A DNA stretch of 64,000 bases. It comes from Flavobacteriales bacterium. Lineage in GTDB: Bacteria > Bacteroidota > Bacteroidia > Flavobacteriales_D > Crocinitomicaceae. The notes under the pieces were generated by a model. That model saw only the letters and a program-made list of their open reading frames with translations. It searched no databases and had not been told where the DNA came from. A program made the position numbers and the translations under genes. The stretch covers positions 27,603-91,602 of the forward strand of contig CANLIL010000002.1 of assembly GCA_947491305.1 (NCBI GenBank), read 5' to 3'. This document shows positions 17,903-26,690 of this stretch, in pieces; the first letter of the stretch is position 1, and each line of letters opens with the position of its first letter.

Positions 17903-18693
17903 TGTTTACGGGTGCGTTATCAAAAATGAAGGTTGAATTGCATGATGAAGTGCACTATACGCTTCGCTTATCTTCTGATTTATGTGTGAATGATTTTATT
18001 GGCTCATCCATTGTTATAGAATGGAGCGGGAAAATAACCTGTTCTTCTTGCGGAAAAAATACCAAGAAATCTTTTGGAGATGGATTTTGTTACCCATGTT
18101 TTATTTCGGCACCTGAAGCTACTGAATGCACCATTCGACCTGAATTGTGCCGAGCGCACCTAGGAGAAGGCAGAGATCCAGAATGGGAAAACACCCATCA
18201 CAATGTTCCACATTTTGTTTATTTAGCAGCTTCTGATACCGTAAAAGTTGGAGTTACAAGAGCTGGTCAAATTCCAACAAGATGGATCGATCAAGGAGCA
18301 AAATCAGGTATTCGTTTAGCTGAAACACCAAATCGTTATGAAGCTGGAAGATTAGAAGTGGCATTAAAAGCGTTTTTTACTGACAAAACCAATTGGCAAC
18401 GAATGTTGAAAAATGAACTAGATTCGTCCATTGATTTGGTGGAAGAAAAATGGCATTTACACGATCAATTACCCTCAGATTTGACCGAGTTTTTCACGGA
18501 AGATGATGAAGTAATTGAGATTAATTATCCTGTTTTGAATTATCCTGAAAAAGTAAAGAGTCTTGGATTTGATAAAACACCGCGTATTGAAGGGCGCTTA
18601 ACAGGAATTAAAGGTCAATATCTAATTTTTGAAAATGGTGAAGTGTTAAATATTAGAAAACATACAGGATATGTTGTAACTATTGAGATTTAA
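17902..18693 (+). CDS. DUF2797 domain protein
   Basis: 263 residues. The start overlaps the gldC stop by one base; a later ATG at 17929 (MKVELHDEV) is possible. A zinc-ribbon-like segment CSSCGK...CYPCF lies around residues 50-75, and a second Cys pair (TECTIRPELC) follows. The central block FVYLAASDTVKVGVTRAG and PTRWIDQGA is diagnostic of DUF2797 and resembles the GIY-YIG/T5orf172 opening (VYL...KVG), though nuclease activity is not demonstrated. Function unknown. Co-transcription with gldBC and trmB offers no obvious role. Confidence 0.85.
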   Translation: MFTGALSKMKVELHDEVHYTLRLSSDLCVNDFIGSSIVIEWSGKITCSSCGKNTKKSFGDGFCYPCFISAPEATECTIRPELCRAHLGEGRDPEWENTHHNVPHFVYLAASDTVKVGVTRAGQIPTRWIDQGAKSGIRLAETPNRYEAGRLEVALKAFFTDKTNWQRMLKNELDSSIDLVEEKWHLHDQLPSDLTEFFTEDDEVIEINYPVLNYPEKVKSLGFDKTPRIEGRLTGIKGQYLIFENGEVLNIRKHTGYVVTIEI

Positions 18694-18698
18694 TTTAA

Positions 18699-19367
18699 AT
18701 GGGAAAAGATAAAATACGTCGTTTTGCCGCGATAAAAACATATGAAAATGTATTTGAACCTACCATTGGTGAAGAATATGAAATGAAAGGAAAATGGCAT
18801 GCAGAATACTTTAAAAATGATCATCCAATTGTGTTGGAATTAGGTTGTGGTAAAGGAGAATATTCTGTTGGCTTAGCAAAACATTTCCCCAACAAAAATT
18901 TCATTGGAGTTGATATAAAAGGAGCTAGAATGTTTATTGGAGCAACTGAGGCAATTGAACAAAAGTTAGATAATGTTGCGTTTTTAAGAACAAAAATTGA
19001 CTTTATTACGGATTGTTTTGAAAAAAACGAAGTAGATGAGATTTGGTTAACATTTTCTGATCCACAACCAAATAAACCAAACAAACGACTTTCATCTGCG
19101 CCATTTGTTGCTCGGTACCGTAATTTGTTAAAAAAAGGAGGAATTGTTCACATGAAAACAGATTCTGACTTACTTTTTGAATACACTGTTGAAGAAATAA
19201 AAACTAACAATTACGAGTTATTAGAATTAACCTGGGATTTATATGGTGAATTACCAGAGAACATTGATCCTCAAACGCGTGAAATTTTTCACATTAAAAC
19301 ACATTACGAAAAATTATTCACTGCAAAAGGGAGCGTGATAAAATATTGTAAGTATAAAATACATTAA
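18699..19367 (+). CDS. trmB: tRNA (guanine-N7-)-methyltransferase
   Basis: 222 residues. TrmB methylates G46 in the tRNA variable loop using S-adenosylmethionine. Seen: SAM-binding motif LELGCGKGEYSVGLAKHFP at about residues 46-64, acidic loop VDIKGARMFIGA, and the catalytic block TFSDPQPNKPNKRLS near 120-134 (family consensus FPDPW-K--H-KRR, here in the Bacteroidota form SDPQPNKPNKR). It starts five bases after the DUF2797 gene and ends with a bidirectional terminator shared with convergent clpX. Confidence 0.94.
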   Translation: MGKDKIRRFAAIKTYENVFEPTIGEEYEMKGKWHAEYFKNDHPIVLELGCGKGEYSVGLAKHFPNKNFIGVDIKGARMFIGATEAIEQKLDNVAFLRTKIDFITDCFEKNEVDEIWLTFSDPQPNKPNKRLSSAPFVARYRNLLKKGGIVHMKTDSDLLFEYTVEEIKTNNYELLELTWDLYGELPENIDPQTREIFHIKTHYEKLFTAKGSVIKYCKYKIH

Positions 19368-19369
19368 AT

Positions 19370-19397
19370 AAAAAAGGAGCAACGTGCTCCTTTTTTA
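19370..19397. terminator. Bidirectional terminator between trmB and clpX
   Basis: Hairpin GGAGCA-ACG-TGCTCC (19376-19390) flanked by an A-run upstream and a T-run downstream, so it can serve both converging genes. Confidence 0.88.
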
Positions 19398-19420
19398 TTT
19401 TGAATCTTAGTTGTATCAAT

Positions 19421-20653
19421 TTATGCAACTCTTAACGTTGCCATTTTCGATTTTTCAAATTGTTTTTCAGCATACGCTAACGTCACTTTGAATGCTATCT
19501 CGCTTTTAGAAGGCATTTCATACATGGCATCCGTTAATATTGCTTCACAAATCGAACGTAAACCTCTCGCTCCTAATTTAAATTCAATGGCTTTTGTTAC
19601 AATGAAATCTAAAACTGCAGCATCAAATTTTAATTGAACACCATCAATTTCAAATAATTTTGAATATTGTTTTACCAATGCATTTTTAGGCTCTGTTAAA
19701 ATGCGTTTTAAGCTAGCAGCATCTAACGGTTCAAGATACGTTAAAACAGGAAATCTTCCAATCAATTCAGGAATTAAACCAAATGTTTTTACATCCGTTG
19801 GATTGATATATTTCAACAAGCTTTCACTATCGATTCGTTCAACTTCAGATGACGTAAAACCAATTGTTTGGCGATTCACTCTATTAGCGATAATTCGTTC
19901 AATTCCATCAAATGCACCGCCGCAAATAAATAAGATGTTTTTGGTGTTGATTTGAATCATTTTTTGTTCGGGGTGCTTTCTTCCTCCTTGAGGCGGAACA
20001 TTCACACTTGCGCCTTCTAATAACTTCAATAAAGCTTGTTGAACACCTTCTCCAGAAACATCTCTTGTAATAGAAGGATTGTCGCTTTTACGAGCTATTT
20101 TATCTATTTCATCTATAAATACAATTCCATGTTCGGCTGCATCAACATTGTAATCAGCGGCTTGTAGCAAACGTGATAAAATGCTTTCAACATCTTCTCC
20201 CACGTAACCTGCTTCTGTTAAAACAGTTGCATCTGCAATACAGAACGGAACATTCAATAATTTCGCAATTGTTTTAGCTAAAAGTGTCTTACCAGTTCCA
20301 GTTCTACCAACCAAAATAACATTTGATTTTTCAATCTCAATATCATCTTTTGTAACCGGTTGATTCAAACGTTTATAATGATTGTAAACACCTACAGAAA
20401 GCACTTTTTTAGCGTCGTCTTGACCTATTACATACTCATCTAATTTTTCTTTTATTTGAGCAGGTTTAAGGACCGTGACTTTTGAAGCAGATTTGTCTTT
20501 ATTTTTAGAAGTATTTACGTCTTCTTCTTTGATAATAGTGTGCGCTTGTTCAATACAATTTTCACAGATATGTCCGGAAACACCAGCAATTAAAATACCA
20601 ACTTCTTCTCTGGATCTTCCACAAAATGAACAACCACTTTCTTTTTTTGCCAT
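19421..20653 (-). CDS. clpX: ATP-dependent Clp protease ATPase subunit ClpX
   Basis: 410 residues. AAA+ unfoldase that feeds substrates to ClpP. N-terminal zinc-binding domain with CSFCG and CENCIEQ (residues about 8-36), Walker A GRTGTGKT near 117, pore loop GYVGEDVE, Walker B FIDEIDK near 180, and the ClpP-docking IGF tripeptide in [11 protein letters not shown]. Full length. It lies 67 bases downstream of clpP, separated by a terminator-like hairpin. Trigger factor, often linked to clpPX elsewhere, is at 42 kb here. Confidence 0.97.
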   Translation of the reverse strand: MAKKESGCSFCGRSREEVGILIAGVSGHICENCIEQAHTIIKEEDVNTSKNKDKSASKVTVLKPAQIKEKLDEYVIGQDDAKKVLSVGVYNHYKRLNQPVTKDDIEIEKSNVILVGRTGTGKTLLAKTIAKLLNVPFCIADATVLTEAGYVGEDVESILSRLLQAADYNVDAAEHGIVFIDEIDKIARKSDNPSITRDVSGEGVQQALLKLLEGASVNVPPQGGRKHPEQKMIQINTKNILFICGGAFDGIERIIANRVNRQTIGFTSSEVERIDSESLLKYINPTDVKTFGLIPELIGRFPVLTYLEPLDAASLKRILTEPKNALVKQYSKLFEIDGVQLKFDAAVLDFIVTKAIEFKLGARGLRSICEAILTDAMYEMPSKSEIAFKVTLAYAEKQFEKSKMATLRVA

Positions 20654-20661
20654 AGCTTTTA

Positions 20662-20692
20662 GAAAAAAAAGCCATCCGTTTTAAGCGGATGG
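20662..20692 (-). terminator. Terminator/attenuator hairpin between clpP and clpX
   Basis: On the minus strand, CCATCCG (20692-20686) pairs with CGGATGG (20678-20672), followed by CTTTTTTTTC. It lies between the clpP stop and the clpX start and probably reduces read-through into clpX. Confidence 0.82.
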
Positions 20693-20720
20693 ACTTTATA
20701 ATTTATTATTACAAAAGTAA

Positions 20721-21389
20721 TTATTTTGGATTGCGAAGTAAAATCTCATCTACCATTCCATATGCTTTTGCTTCTTCAGATGTCATCCAGTAATCACGAT
20801 CTGAATCAGCCCAAACTTTTTCATATGTTTGTTTCGAATGGTGTGCAATGATTTCGTACAATTCTTTTTTCAATTTTTGAATTTCTCTTGCAGTAATTTC
20901 AATATCAGACGCTTGACCTTGAGCACCACCTAGTGGTTGGTGAATCATTACTCGCGCATGTTTTAATGCAGAACGTTTTCCTTCGGCTCCAGCGCACATT
21001 AATACAGCACCCATTGAGGCAGCCATTCCTGTACAAATTGTTGCAACATCAGGTTTAATATATTGCATAGTATCGTAAATCCCTAAACCAGCATAAACAG
21101 ATCCTCCAGGAGAATTTAAATAGATTTGAATGTCTTTATTTGAGTCTGCTGATTCTAAAAATAATAATTGTGCGTTGATTATGTTTGCTACGTAATCGTC
21201 AATTCCAGTTCCTAGAAAAATAATTCGATCCATCATTAAACGAGAAAAAACGTCCATTTGAGTCATGTTCAGCGAACGTTCTTCAATGATATAAGGGGTT
21301 AGAGAAGATTCAATGTAATGATCTACGTGCATGCTATTTAAGCCCATGTGCTTAGTTGCATATTTTTTAAATTCGTTTTTATCAAACAT
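20721..21389 (-). CDS. clpP: ATP-dependent Clp protease proteolytic subunit ClpP
   Basis: 222 residues, serine peptidase forming the tetradecameric chamber. Seen: nucleophile Ser in GMAASMGAVL near residue 120, His in ARVMIHQPLGGAQG near 145, and MDRIIFLGTGIDD in the N-terminal region. Family-standard length once a Bacteroidota N-terminal extension of some 25 residues is allowed for. It is upstream of clpX on the same strand. The terminator-like hairpin between them suggests clpP is expressed in excess of clpX. Confidence 0.97.
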   Translation of the reverse strand: MFDKNEFKKYATKHMGLNSMHVDHYIESSLTPYIIEERSLNMTQMDVFSRLMMDRIIFLGTGIDDYVANIINAQLLFLESADSNKDIQIYLNSPGGSVYAGLGIYDTMQYIKPDVATICTGMAASMGAVLMCAGAEGKRSALKHARVMIHQPLGGAQGQASDIEITAREIQKLKKELYEIIAHHSKQTYEKVWADSDRDYWMTSEEAKAYGMVDEILLRNPK

Positions 21390-21538
21390 AGTGAGTGTGT
21401 TTATTTTCTATTGTATAAAGATAAATGCAAAGTTCAAAATGGCAATTCTTTTTTTTGTTTTTTTAGGAAATATTACCAACAATTGTATAGAAAAGATACG
21501 AATCAAACTTAAATCTACTTATAAAAAAAAATAAACAA

Positions 21539-21546
21539 TATATTTG
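21539..21546 (+). promoter_or_regulatory. -7 box (TATATTTG) for glycosyltransferase gene
   Basis: TAnnTTTG match ending three bases before the GTG at 21550, so the mRNA would be nearly leaderless if GTG is the start. The in-frame TTG at 21544 lies inside the box. Confidence 0.55.
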
Positions 21547-21549
21547 CAT

Positions 21550-22476
21550 GTGAAACCTGAAGAAATCAACGATAAAAAAATTCTTTTTTCCGCTCTAAAT
21601 TGGGGAATGGGTCATGTAGCACGAAGCATTTCCATTATTGATCAGTTACTGCAACAAGGAAATCAGGTAACAATTGCTGCGAGTAATTACCAACGCCAAA
21701 TTTATGCGTCTTATTTTCCTTCGATTAATTTTGTGTTACACGAAGATTATCCGTTTAATTTTGGGGCAAAAGGAAATTTTGGTTTCGACCTTATAAAAAA
21801 CAGTGTCTCACTTTTTCAACATTATCAAAAAGAACGTGTATTCATTGAAAAATATATCGTTCAAAACGCAATAGATCTCGTGTTATCTGATCATCGTTAT
21901 GGATTTTATTCAACAAAAGTTACTTCAATTTTTATTACGCATCAAGTGCATTTACCGCTTTCATGTTTTGAAAAACCAATTCAATTACTACACAAAAAAT
22001 TGCTTCGAAATTTCAATGAAGTTTGGGTTTTAGACACGAAAAAATCTGAATTTGCAGGTGAATTAAGCAAGAAAATTAAAGGAATCACCTGTGCCTACAT
22101 TGGAATTCAATCGCGGTTTAAATTATATACAATTCCAGTAAAAAAAACAATTGATTTAGTTGTTGTAATTAGCGGTCCGGCACCTTATAATTTACTTTTT
22201 TTTCAAGAGATGTTCGAGAAATATCCCAATGCATTTTTTATTGTTCCTCCTGAATTGGAAATCAATTTAATGCAAGAGCGTCTTGTTTGCTCATCAGATT
22301 GGAAGAAATGCGATGAAGTAATTTTAGTAGCTAAGAAAATTTGTTCTCGGTCTGGGTATTCAACACTAATGGATGTTTTTTATTTAGCGATTCCTTATAT
22401 AATAACACCGACACCTGGACAAGCAGAGCAACGTTATTTATGTGAATTTATGGCAAAAAAAAAACCTGCTAATTAG
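21550..22476 (+). CDS. Glycosyltransferase, UDP-GlcNAc transferase-like (short C-terminus)
   Basis: 308 residues from GTG 21550. The N-terminal Rossmann half opens with KKILFSALNWGMGHVARS (nucleotide-sugar transferase GT28/MurG-like GxGH loop). The C-terminal half has CSRSGYSTLMDVFYLAIPYI and TPTPGQAEQRYL, the donor-binding block. The frame ends 14 residues after this block, at MAKKKPAN, where the codons enter a ten-A run and a terminator hairpin. Relatives normally continue through another helix, so the C-terminus may be trimmed. Acceptor unknown. It is convergent with the OmpA/TPR lipoprotein gene. Confidence 0.78.
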   Translation: MKPEEINDKKILFSALNWGMGHVARSISIIDQLLQQGNQVTIAASNYQRQIYASYFPSINFVLHEDYPFNFGAKGNFGFDLIKNSVSLFQHYQKERVFIEKYIVQNAIDLVLSDHRYGFYSTKVTSIFITHQVHLPLSCFEKPIQLLHKKLLRNFNEVWVLDTKKSEFAGELSKKIKGITCAYIGIQSRFKLYTIPVKKTIDLVVVISGPAPYNLLFFQEMFEKYPNAFFIVPPELEINLMQERLVCSSDWKKCDEVILVAKKICSRSGYSTLMDVFYLAIPYIITPTPGQAEQRYLCEFMAKKKPAN

Positions 22477-22487
22477 CAGGTTTTTCA
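22455..22487. terminator. Bidirectional terminator overlapping a coding end
   Basis: AACCTGCT-AATT-AGCAGGTT hairpin (22463-22482), with ten A before it and a T-run after. The glycosyltransferase stop codon TAG (22474-22476) lies inside the hairpin. The A-run lets it also serve the minus-strand gene ending at 22505. Confidence 0.88.
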
Positions 22488-22504
22488 ATTTTAAGAATTC
22501 TTTA

Positions 22505-24205
22505 TTATTTTGCAACACTTGTGAAACTTGCGTCAGCAGCATATTTTAAAAACTCTCTATCTTTTCCAGCTTTTGCTTTTAAAGAAGCGTCTTTAGAAAT
22601 TGCATTTTTCAAGTTGCTTACTACTGCATCAATTTTATCCATTCTAGCTGCAGCAACTGCTTTAAGGTAATAACCTCTAGCACTTTCTTTATCTGAAGAA
22701 AGATCAACTGTTTTGATTGCTTCAGCACTTGAATTGTTTAATAGTTGCGCTAATGCTTTGTTGTAAGAAGCTTCAGCTCCAAAATTTGCAACTGCGTCTG
22801 CATATTTTCCAGCTTGAATTTTGATGATTCCAGTGTTATAGCTTACTTCCTTACCAGCTCCTTTTGCTTGTGCTAATAATTTAGCAGCTTTGGCACGGTC
22901 TCCGCTTAAACCAGCAATAGCAGCTAAATTGTTTTTAGCAATTGCGTTGTCATTAAGATTATTTGCTTTTTCGAAATTAGCTAATGCATCAGCTACTTTA
23001 TTTTGGTAGAAATTAACAACACCTAAGTTGTTGAATCCACGGTGATCAGTAGTATAGTTTTTAGTTGCAATTGTATACAAACGTGCTTTTTCGTTTAAGT
23101 CAGTTGTTAATGTAGCTGTAAATAATAATTCTTCAATTGTCAACGTATCAGGATTAGAAACAGATACAGCTTTTAATTCTTCGTCAGAATATCCAGTTAA
23201 ATCATACACTGTTGAAAATTCAGCACGACGTAATTTCGGGAAAATATCTTTATCCAATTCAGTAAATGTTTTACCCATGTTACGCATTTCAGTTTCACGC
23301 ATTGTTGGGTCTTTGTGCATTTCTAAAACACGGATCACTAAGTTCTTTTCATCTTCATTAATTGATGAAGCTTGTAATTCTTTTTTGAAACCATCGAAAT
23401 CCTCACCTTTACCAACTAAATTATAAATTTCTAATTGTCCAGCTGTGCTTTGTACTTTTTTAGATAACTCTACAGCTGAAGTTTTTGCTGCTGTAGCGCG
23501 ATCCAATGAAAGATTGTCATTTTTTCCAACTTCACCTTCAGGAGAAGCGTAACCTGTAACATTAATTGCTTTAATTGCAATTTTAGGGTTTGTTTCAGCT
23601 GTTTTCAACCAATTTGCGAAATCAACAACATCTTTATCTTTTAATTCAGCTGGTTTTACGTTTGATTTACCTTTTTCAAAGTTGATTTGAGCAACAAAAG
23701 ATTTTTCATTTGTTCTAACAAATGCGTCTTTTTCATAGATTACTTTAAAGTTCTTAGAGACTAAATAAGGCGTAATGATTGTTCCATCTGCAATTTTAAT
23801 GTTTTGGAACTTATCTTTTTTCTCTTTACCACCTTTAAATACTTTTCCTGTAACAACTAACTCAGCATTTTCAAATTCAGGTTTGTAAGCTACAACATCA
23901 GTGTAAACCATTTTACCACCTGGTTTGTATTGAATTACTGTTCCGTTTCCAGAAACTTTTTCTCCTTGAACTGTTACAGTTTTTAAAGCAGTAGTTCCAA
24001 GCATTGGAGTGATTTCAGCGCTTGCTTTTTTCTTTATACCTTTTTCAGGGAACATTACTTCAACTTTCACTTGGACAGAATCTGCATGCATTTCTAATGG
24101 TGAAGGAGTAACTTTATAATTAAGATCTTTTAATAGATCACAACTTGTTACGAATACTGAAGAAATAGCGATTAACGCTAAAGCTTTGATGCTTTGTTTT
24201 TTCAT
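22505..24205 (-). CDS. OmpA-like/TPR lipoprotein
   Basis: 566 residues. A lipoprotein signal ends at LIAISSVFVTSC (Cys about residue 22). Three parts follow: a beta-rich N-terminal domain (about 25-165), an OmpA-like segment near 165-290 (NFEKGKSNVKPAEL, then INVTGYASPEGEVGKNDNL and LSLDRATAAKTSA, the peptidoglycan-binding pattern), and TPR-like helices at about 370-550 (NNLGVVNFYQNKVADALANF, IAKNNLAAIAGLSGDRAKAA). It is probably an abundant lipid-anchored envelope protein tethering the outer membrane to peptidoglycan. It has its own -7 box and a terminator shared with the convergent glycosyltransferase. Fine function unknown. Confidence 0.82.
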   Translation of the reverse strand: MKKQSIKALALIAISSVFVTSCDLLKDLNYKVTPSPLEMHADSVQVKVEVMFPEKGIKKKASAEITPMLGTTALKTVTVQGEKVSGNGTVIQYKPGGKMVYTDVVAYKPEFENAELVVTGKVFKGGKEKKDKFQNIKIADGTIITPYLVSKNFKVIYEKDAFVRTNEKSFVAQINFEKGKSNVKPAELKDKDVVDFANWLKTAETNPKIAIKAINVTGYASPEGEVGKNDNLSLDRATAAKTSAVELSKKVQSTAGQLEIYNLVGKGEDFDGFKKELQASSINEDEKNLVIRVLEMHKDPTMRETEMRNMGKTFTELDKDIFPKLRRAEFSTVYDLTGYSDEELKAVSVSNPDTLTIEELLFTATLTTDLNEKARLYTIATKNYTTDHRGFNNLGVVNFYQNKVADALANFEKANNLNDNAIAKNNLAAIAGLSGDRAKAAKLLAQAKGAGKEVSYNTGIIKIQAGKYADAVANFGAEASYNKALAQLLNNSSAEAIKTVDLSSDKESARGYYLKAVAAARMDKIDAVVSNLKNAISKDASLKAKAGKDREFLKYAADASFTSVAK

Positions 24206-24236
24206 ATAAAATCGTTTATAAACTAATAGTTACTGC

Positions 24237-24244
24237 AAAAATAA
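24237..24244 (-). promoter_or_regulatory. -7 box (TATTTTTG, minus strand) for OmpA/TPR lipoprotein
   Basis: Reverse-strand TAnnTTTG match, 31 bases before the ATG at 24205. Confidence 0.6.
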
Positions 24245-24293
24245 TCAAAAAAGTAAGTTTACAAAGAAAATTTGAATTTTTTGAATTATTGAT

Positions 24294-24776
24294 TCAATCT
24301 TTAATCTTTGTTAATTTACTATTATCCTTGCAGTTAGATAAAATTTGAGTGATTGATTCGTGGCTTTCCGGGTGAATAAAATCCGCAGCTATTTCAACCA
24401 AAGGAATCAAAACAAAATTACGCTCTGATATTCGTGGATGTGGAATAATTAAATGTGTTTCTTGAATAATTTGTTCATCGAAAAATAAGATGTCAATATC
24501 TATGTTTCTGGAATGATATTTCCCATCATTGACTCTTACACGTCCCAAATTAGCTTCTATTTTATTTATTTCAGTTAGCATTTCAAATGGAGACAGGTTA
24601 CTTTCAATTCCAATACAACAATTGTAAAACAGTTCATCACTTTCAAAACCGAGTGGAATTGATTCATAGATGGATGAAATCTTTTCTATTTTAGCAAATT
24701 TTTTAATCGAATGAAAAGCTGAATTAATTAGGTTCTTTCGGTCACCTATGTTAGAACCAAGACTTAAATAGATCAT
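24294..24776 (-). CDS. folK: 2-amino-4-hydroxy-6-hydroxymethyldihydropteridine pyrophosphokinase
   Basis: 160 residues. HPPK transfers pyrophosphate from ATP to 6-hydroxymethyl-7,8-dihydropterin in folate synthesis. Seen: the start motif MIYLSLGSNIGDRKNLI, the signature RNIDIDILFF near residue 93 with its two metal-binding Asp, and IPHPRISERNFVLIPLVEIA near 120. Full length. It is the last gene of the minus-strand run mutY-ssb-gldE-gldD-folK, four bases after gldD. A folK next to sppA is seen in some flavobacteria; here sppA is 35 kb away. Confidence 0.95.
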   Translation of the reverse strand: MIYLSLGSNIGDRKNLINSAFHSIKKFAKIEKISSIYESIPLGFESDELFYNCCIGIESNLSPFEMLTEINKIEANLGRVRVNDGKYHSRNIDIDILFFDEQIIQETHLIIPHPRISERNFVLIPLVEIAADFIHPESHESITQILSNCKDNSKLTKIKD

Positions 24777-24780
24777 TTTC

Positions 24781-25353
24781 TTAATTCCATTTAAACGAAT
24801 TCGCCAATTTTAACAGGTCATTTTTCAAATAATCTAAAGACGGTTTCAGAGAGTCGTAGTTAGGTTTACAATTAAAATAAACAACCCCGCTAACAAATTT
24901 CGATACGGAGTCGGTTAAATAGAATTGAAAAGGGGATGCAACATCTCCTTGCAATTCGAATAACACGCCATAAACCTTGTTTTTTTTATCAATTATTTGT
25001 GTGTCATTGATTGCTGTTGCTTTTACTTTGTGTTCATCAACCTTGTCATTTGCGAAATTCACATAGGTTGCCAAAGGTTCTTTCATAGCGATAAAAGAAA
25101 AATGTATAACACCATTTAAAGGTCCTAAATCAATGTCTTTATGGCATGTTTTTATTCCTTTCTGATCGTAAACATCTTTTACTTTAAATAAGTTTGCGGC
25201 ATTGAAAGAGAAGCCACAATCTGAAGCGTAAAGTGCGTAAGTATGTTTCGGTAAGTTTAGCCTTAAGTATGTTGGTGGTTTTGGAATTAGTATGTCATCA
25301 TTGCTACAAGCAAAAAGTCCAACTACTAATAGAATTAAAAGTAATAATTTCAT
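24781..25353 (-). CDS. gldD: Gliding motility lipoprotein GldD
   Basis: 190 residues with a lipoprotein signal (MKLLLLILLVVGLFAC, Cys 16). Family-typical blocks are IPKPPTYLRLNLPKHTY at about 22-38, CGFSFNAANLF, and HFSFIAMKEPLATYVNFAND near 95. GldD is an essential gliding/T9SS-associated lipoprotein in Flavobacterium johnsoniae with unknown biochemistry. It follows gldE after nine bases, matching the conserved gldE-gldD order. Confidence 0.93.
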   Translation of the reverse strand: MKLLLLILLVVGLFACSNDDILIPKPPTYLRLNLPKHTYALYASDCGFSFNAANLFKVKDVYDQKGIKTCHKDIDLGPLNGVIHFSFIAMKEPLATYVNFANDKVDEHKVKATAINDTQIIDKKNKVYGVLFELQGDVASPFQFYLTDSVSKFVSGVVYFNCKPNYDSLKPSLDYLKNDLLKLANSFKWN

Positions 25354-25362
25354 TCGTCTAGC

Positions 25363-26688
25363 TTAATTTAATAAAGATACTTTAATCATTTTTATGCGCC
25401 GTTTATCCGAAGATTCAACAATAAATTTAGTGTTTTCAACGATAATAAATTCATTATTCATGAGTATTCGCCCAGCTTTCTCAATAATAAATCCACCTAA
25501 AGTTTCTGCGTCTCCTTTTTGAAGTTCAAATTCTTTTCCATCAATATCAATCACTTTATAAAAATCTACTAAGGTTATTTTTCCTTCAAAAAGATATGTT
25601 TTATCATCAATTTTTGTGTAAACAATTTCATCTTCATCAAACTCATCTGTTATGTCGCCTACGATTTCTTCCAAGATGTCTTCTAAAGTTACAACACCAG
25701 AAGAACCGCCATATTCATCTACAACAATTGCCATGTGCATTTTCATTGTTTGAAATTCTTTTAGTAGGTCGTCGATTTTTTTGTTTTCAGGAACAAAATA
25801 GGGTTTACGAAGCAATTCAAACCATTTAAAATGTTCTTTTTCTTCAATATGAGGCAGTAAATCCTTAATGTAAAGAATTCCTTTTATGTCGTCAAAAGAT
25901 TCTGAATATACAGGAATTCTTGAATAGCCAGCTTCTAAAATAGTTTTCAAAACTTGATCGAAAGCAAGATTTTCATCAATAGCGAAAACATCCATTCGCG
26001 GCTTCATAATTTGACAGGCTTCAGTGTTGCCAAATTTCACAATACCTTCTAATATTTTATGTTCTCCCTCCGAAGAATTATCTTCTTTAGTTAATGCCAA
26101 TGCTTGCTCTAGTTCATCTGTTGTAATATTGACTCCTCTATTTTTTGCTAAACGATGCATCAATTTAGTACCAGAAACGAGTAATTTTGTTAAAACCTTA
26201 ATTGGCGGAAATGCTTTTAAAGAATAAATGAGTATGGAAAATCTACGTGCTAAAAGTTCAGCATTTTTATTGGCATATATTTTTGGAATTACTTCACCAA
26301 TTAGTAAAAGCATAAATGTAATTGCAACCACATCTAAAAAAAATCTAAACGTTTTATTGCCTTCATTTAAAGGGAAAAGTTCATCCAACAAAAAACTAGA
26401 TAAAATGACAATTCCAATGTTTACAAAATTGTTTAGAATCAACAATGTTGCTAATAATTCTTTCGGTTTTTCTAACAGTTTAAGAGCTGTTTGCGCGCCT
26501 TTTGAATCGTCGTTTTTTAAATTTTCTTTTTCTTTTGGTCCGAGTGAAAAATAGGCTGATTCAGAGCTAGAAGCAAAAGCTGAAAGCATTAAAAGAATAC
26601 TTAATATTAGAAAGTTGATAAGCGTTGTTGACAGGTTTATTCCGGCGAAAAGTAACTCGGAATAGGGGGAGGGTTCAATTGTTTGCAT
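25363..26688 (-). CDS. gldE: Gliding motility-associated protein GldE (CorC/HlyC-like)
   Basis: 441 residues. The N-terminal DUF21/CNNM membrane domain has three to four hydrophobic segments between about residues 18 and 170 (INFLILSILLMLSAFASSSE opens it). Two CBS repeats follow at about 200-330 (KPRMDVFAIDENL, then IVVDEYGGSSGVVTLEDIL), and a C-terminal transporter-associated domain (EGKITLVDFYKVIDID) ends it. The architecture is that of Mg/Co efflux or haemolysin-C-like proteins. In Flavobacterium johnsoniae, extra GldE partly suppresses a gldD defect. It starts two bases after ssb. Confidence 0.93.
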   Translation of the reverse strand: MQTIEPSPYSELLFAGINLSTTLINFLILSILLMLSAFASSSESAYFSLGPKEKENLKNDDSKGAQTALKLLEKPKELLATLLILNNFVNIGIVILSSFLLDELFPLNEGNKTFRFFLDVVAITFMLLLIGEVIPKIYANKNAELLARRFSILIYSLKAFPPIKVLTKLLVSGTKLMHRLAKNRGVNITTDELEQALALTKEDNSSEGEHKILEGIVKFGNTEACQIMKPRMDVFAIDENLAFDQVLKTILEAGYSRIPVYSESFDDIKGILYIKDLLPHIEEKEHFKWFELLRKPYFVPENKKIDDLLKEFQTMKMHMAIVVDEYGGSSGVVTLEDILEEIVGDITDEFDEDEIVYTKIDDKTYLFEGKITLVDFYKVIDIDGKEFELQKGDAETLGGFIIEKAGRILMNNEFIIVENTKFIVESSDKRRIKMIKVSLLN

Positions 26689-26690
26689 CT

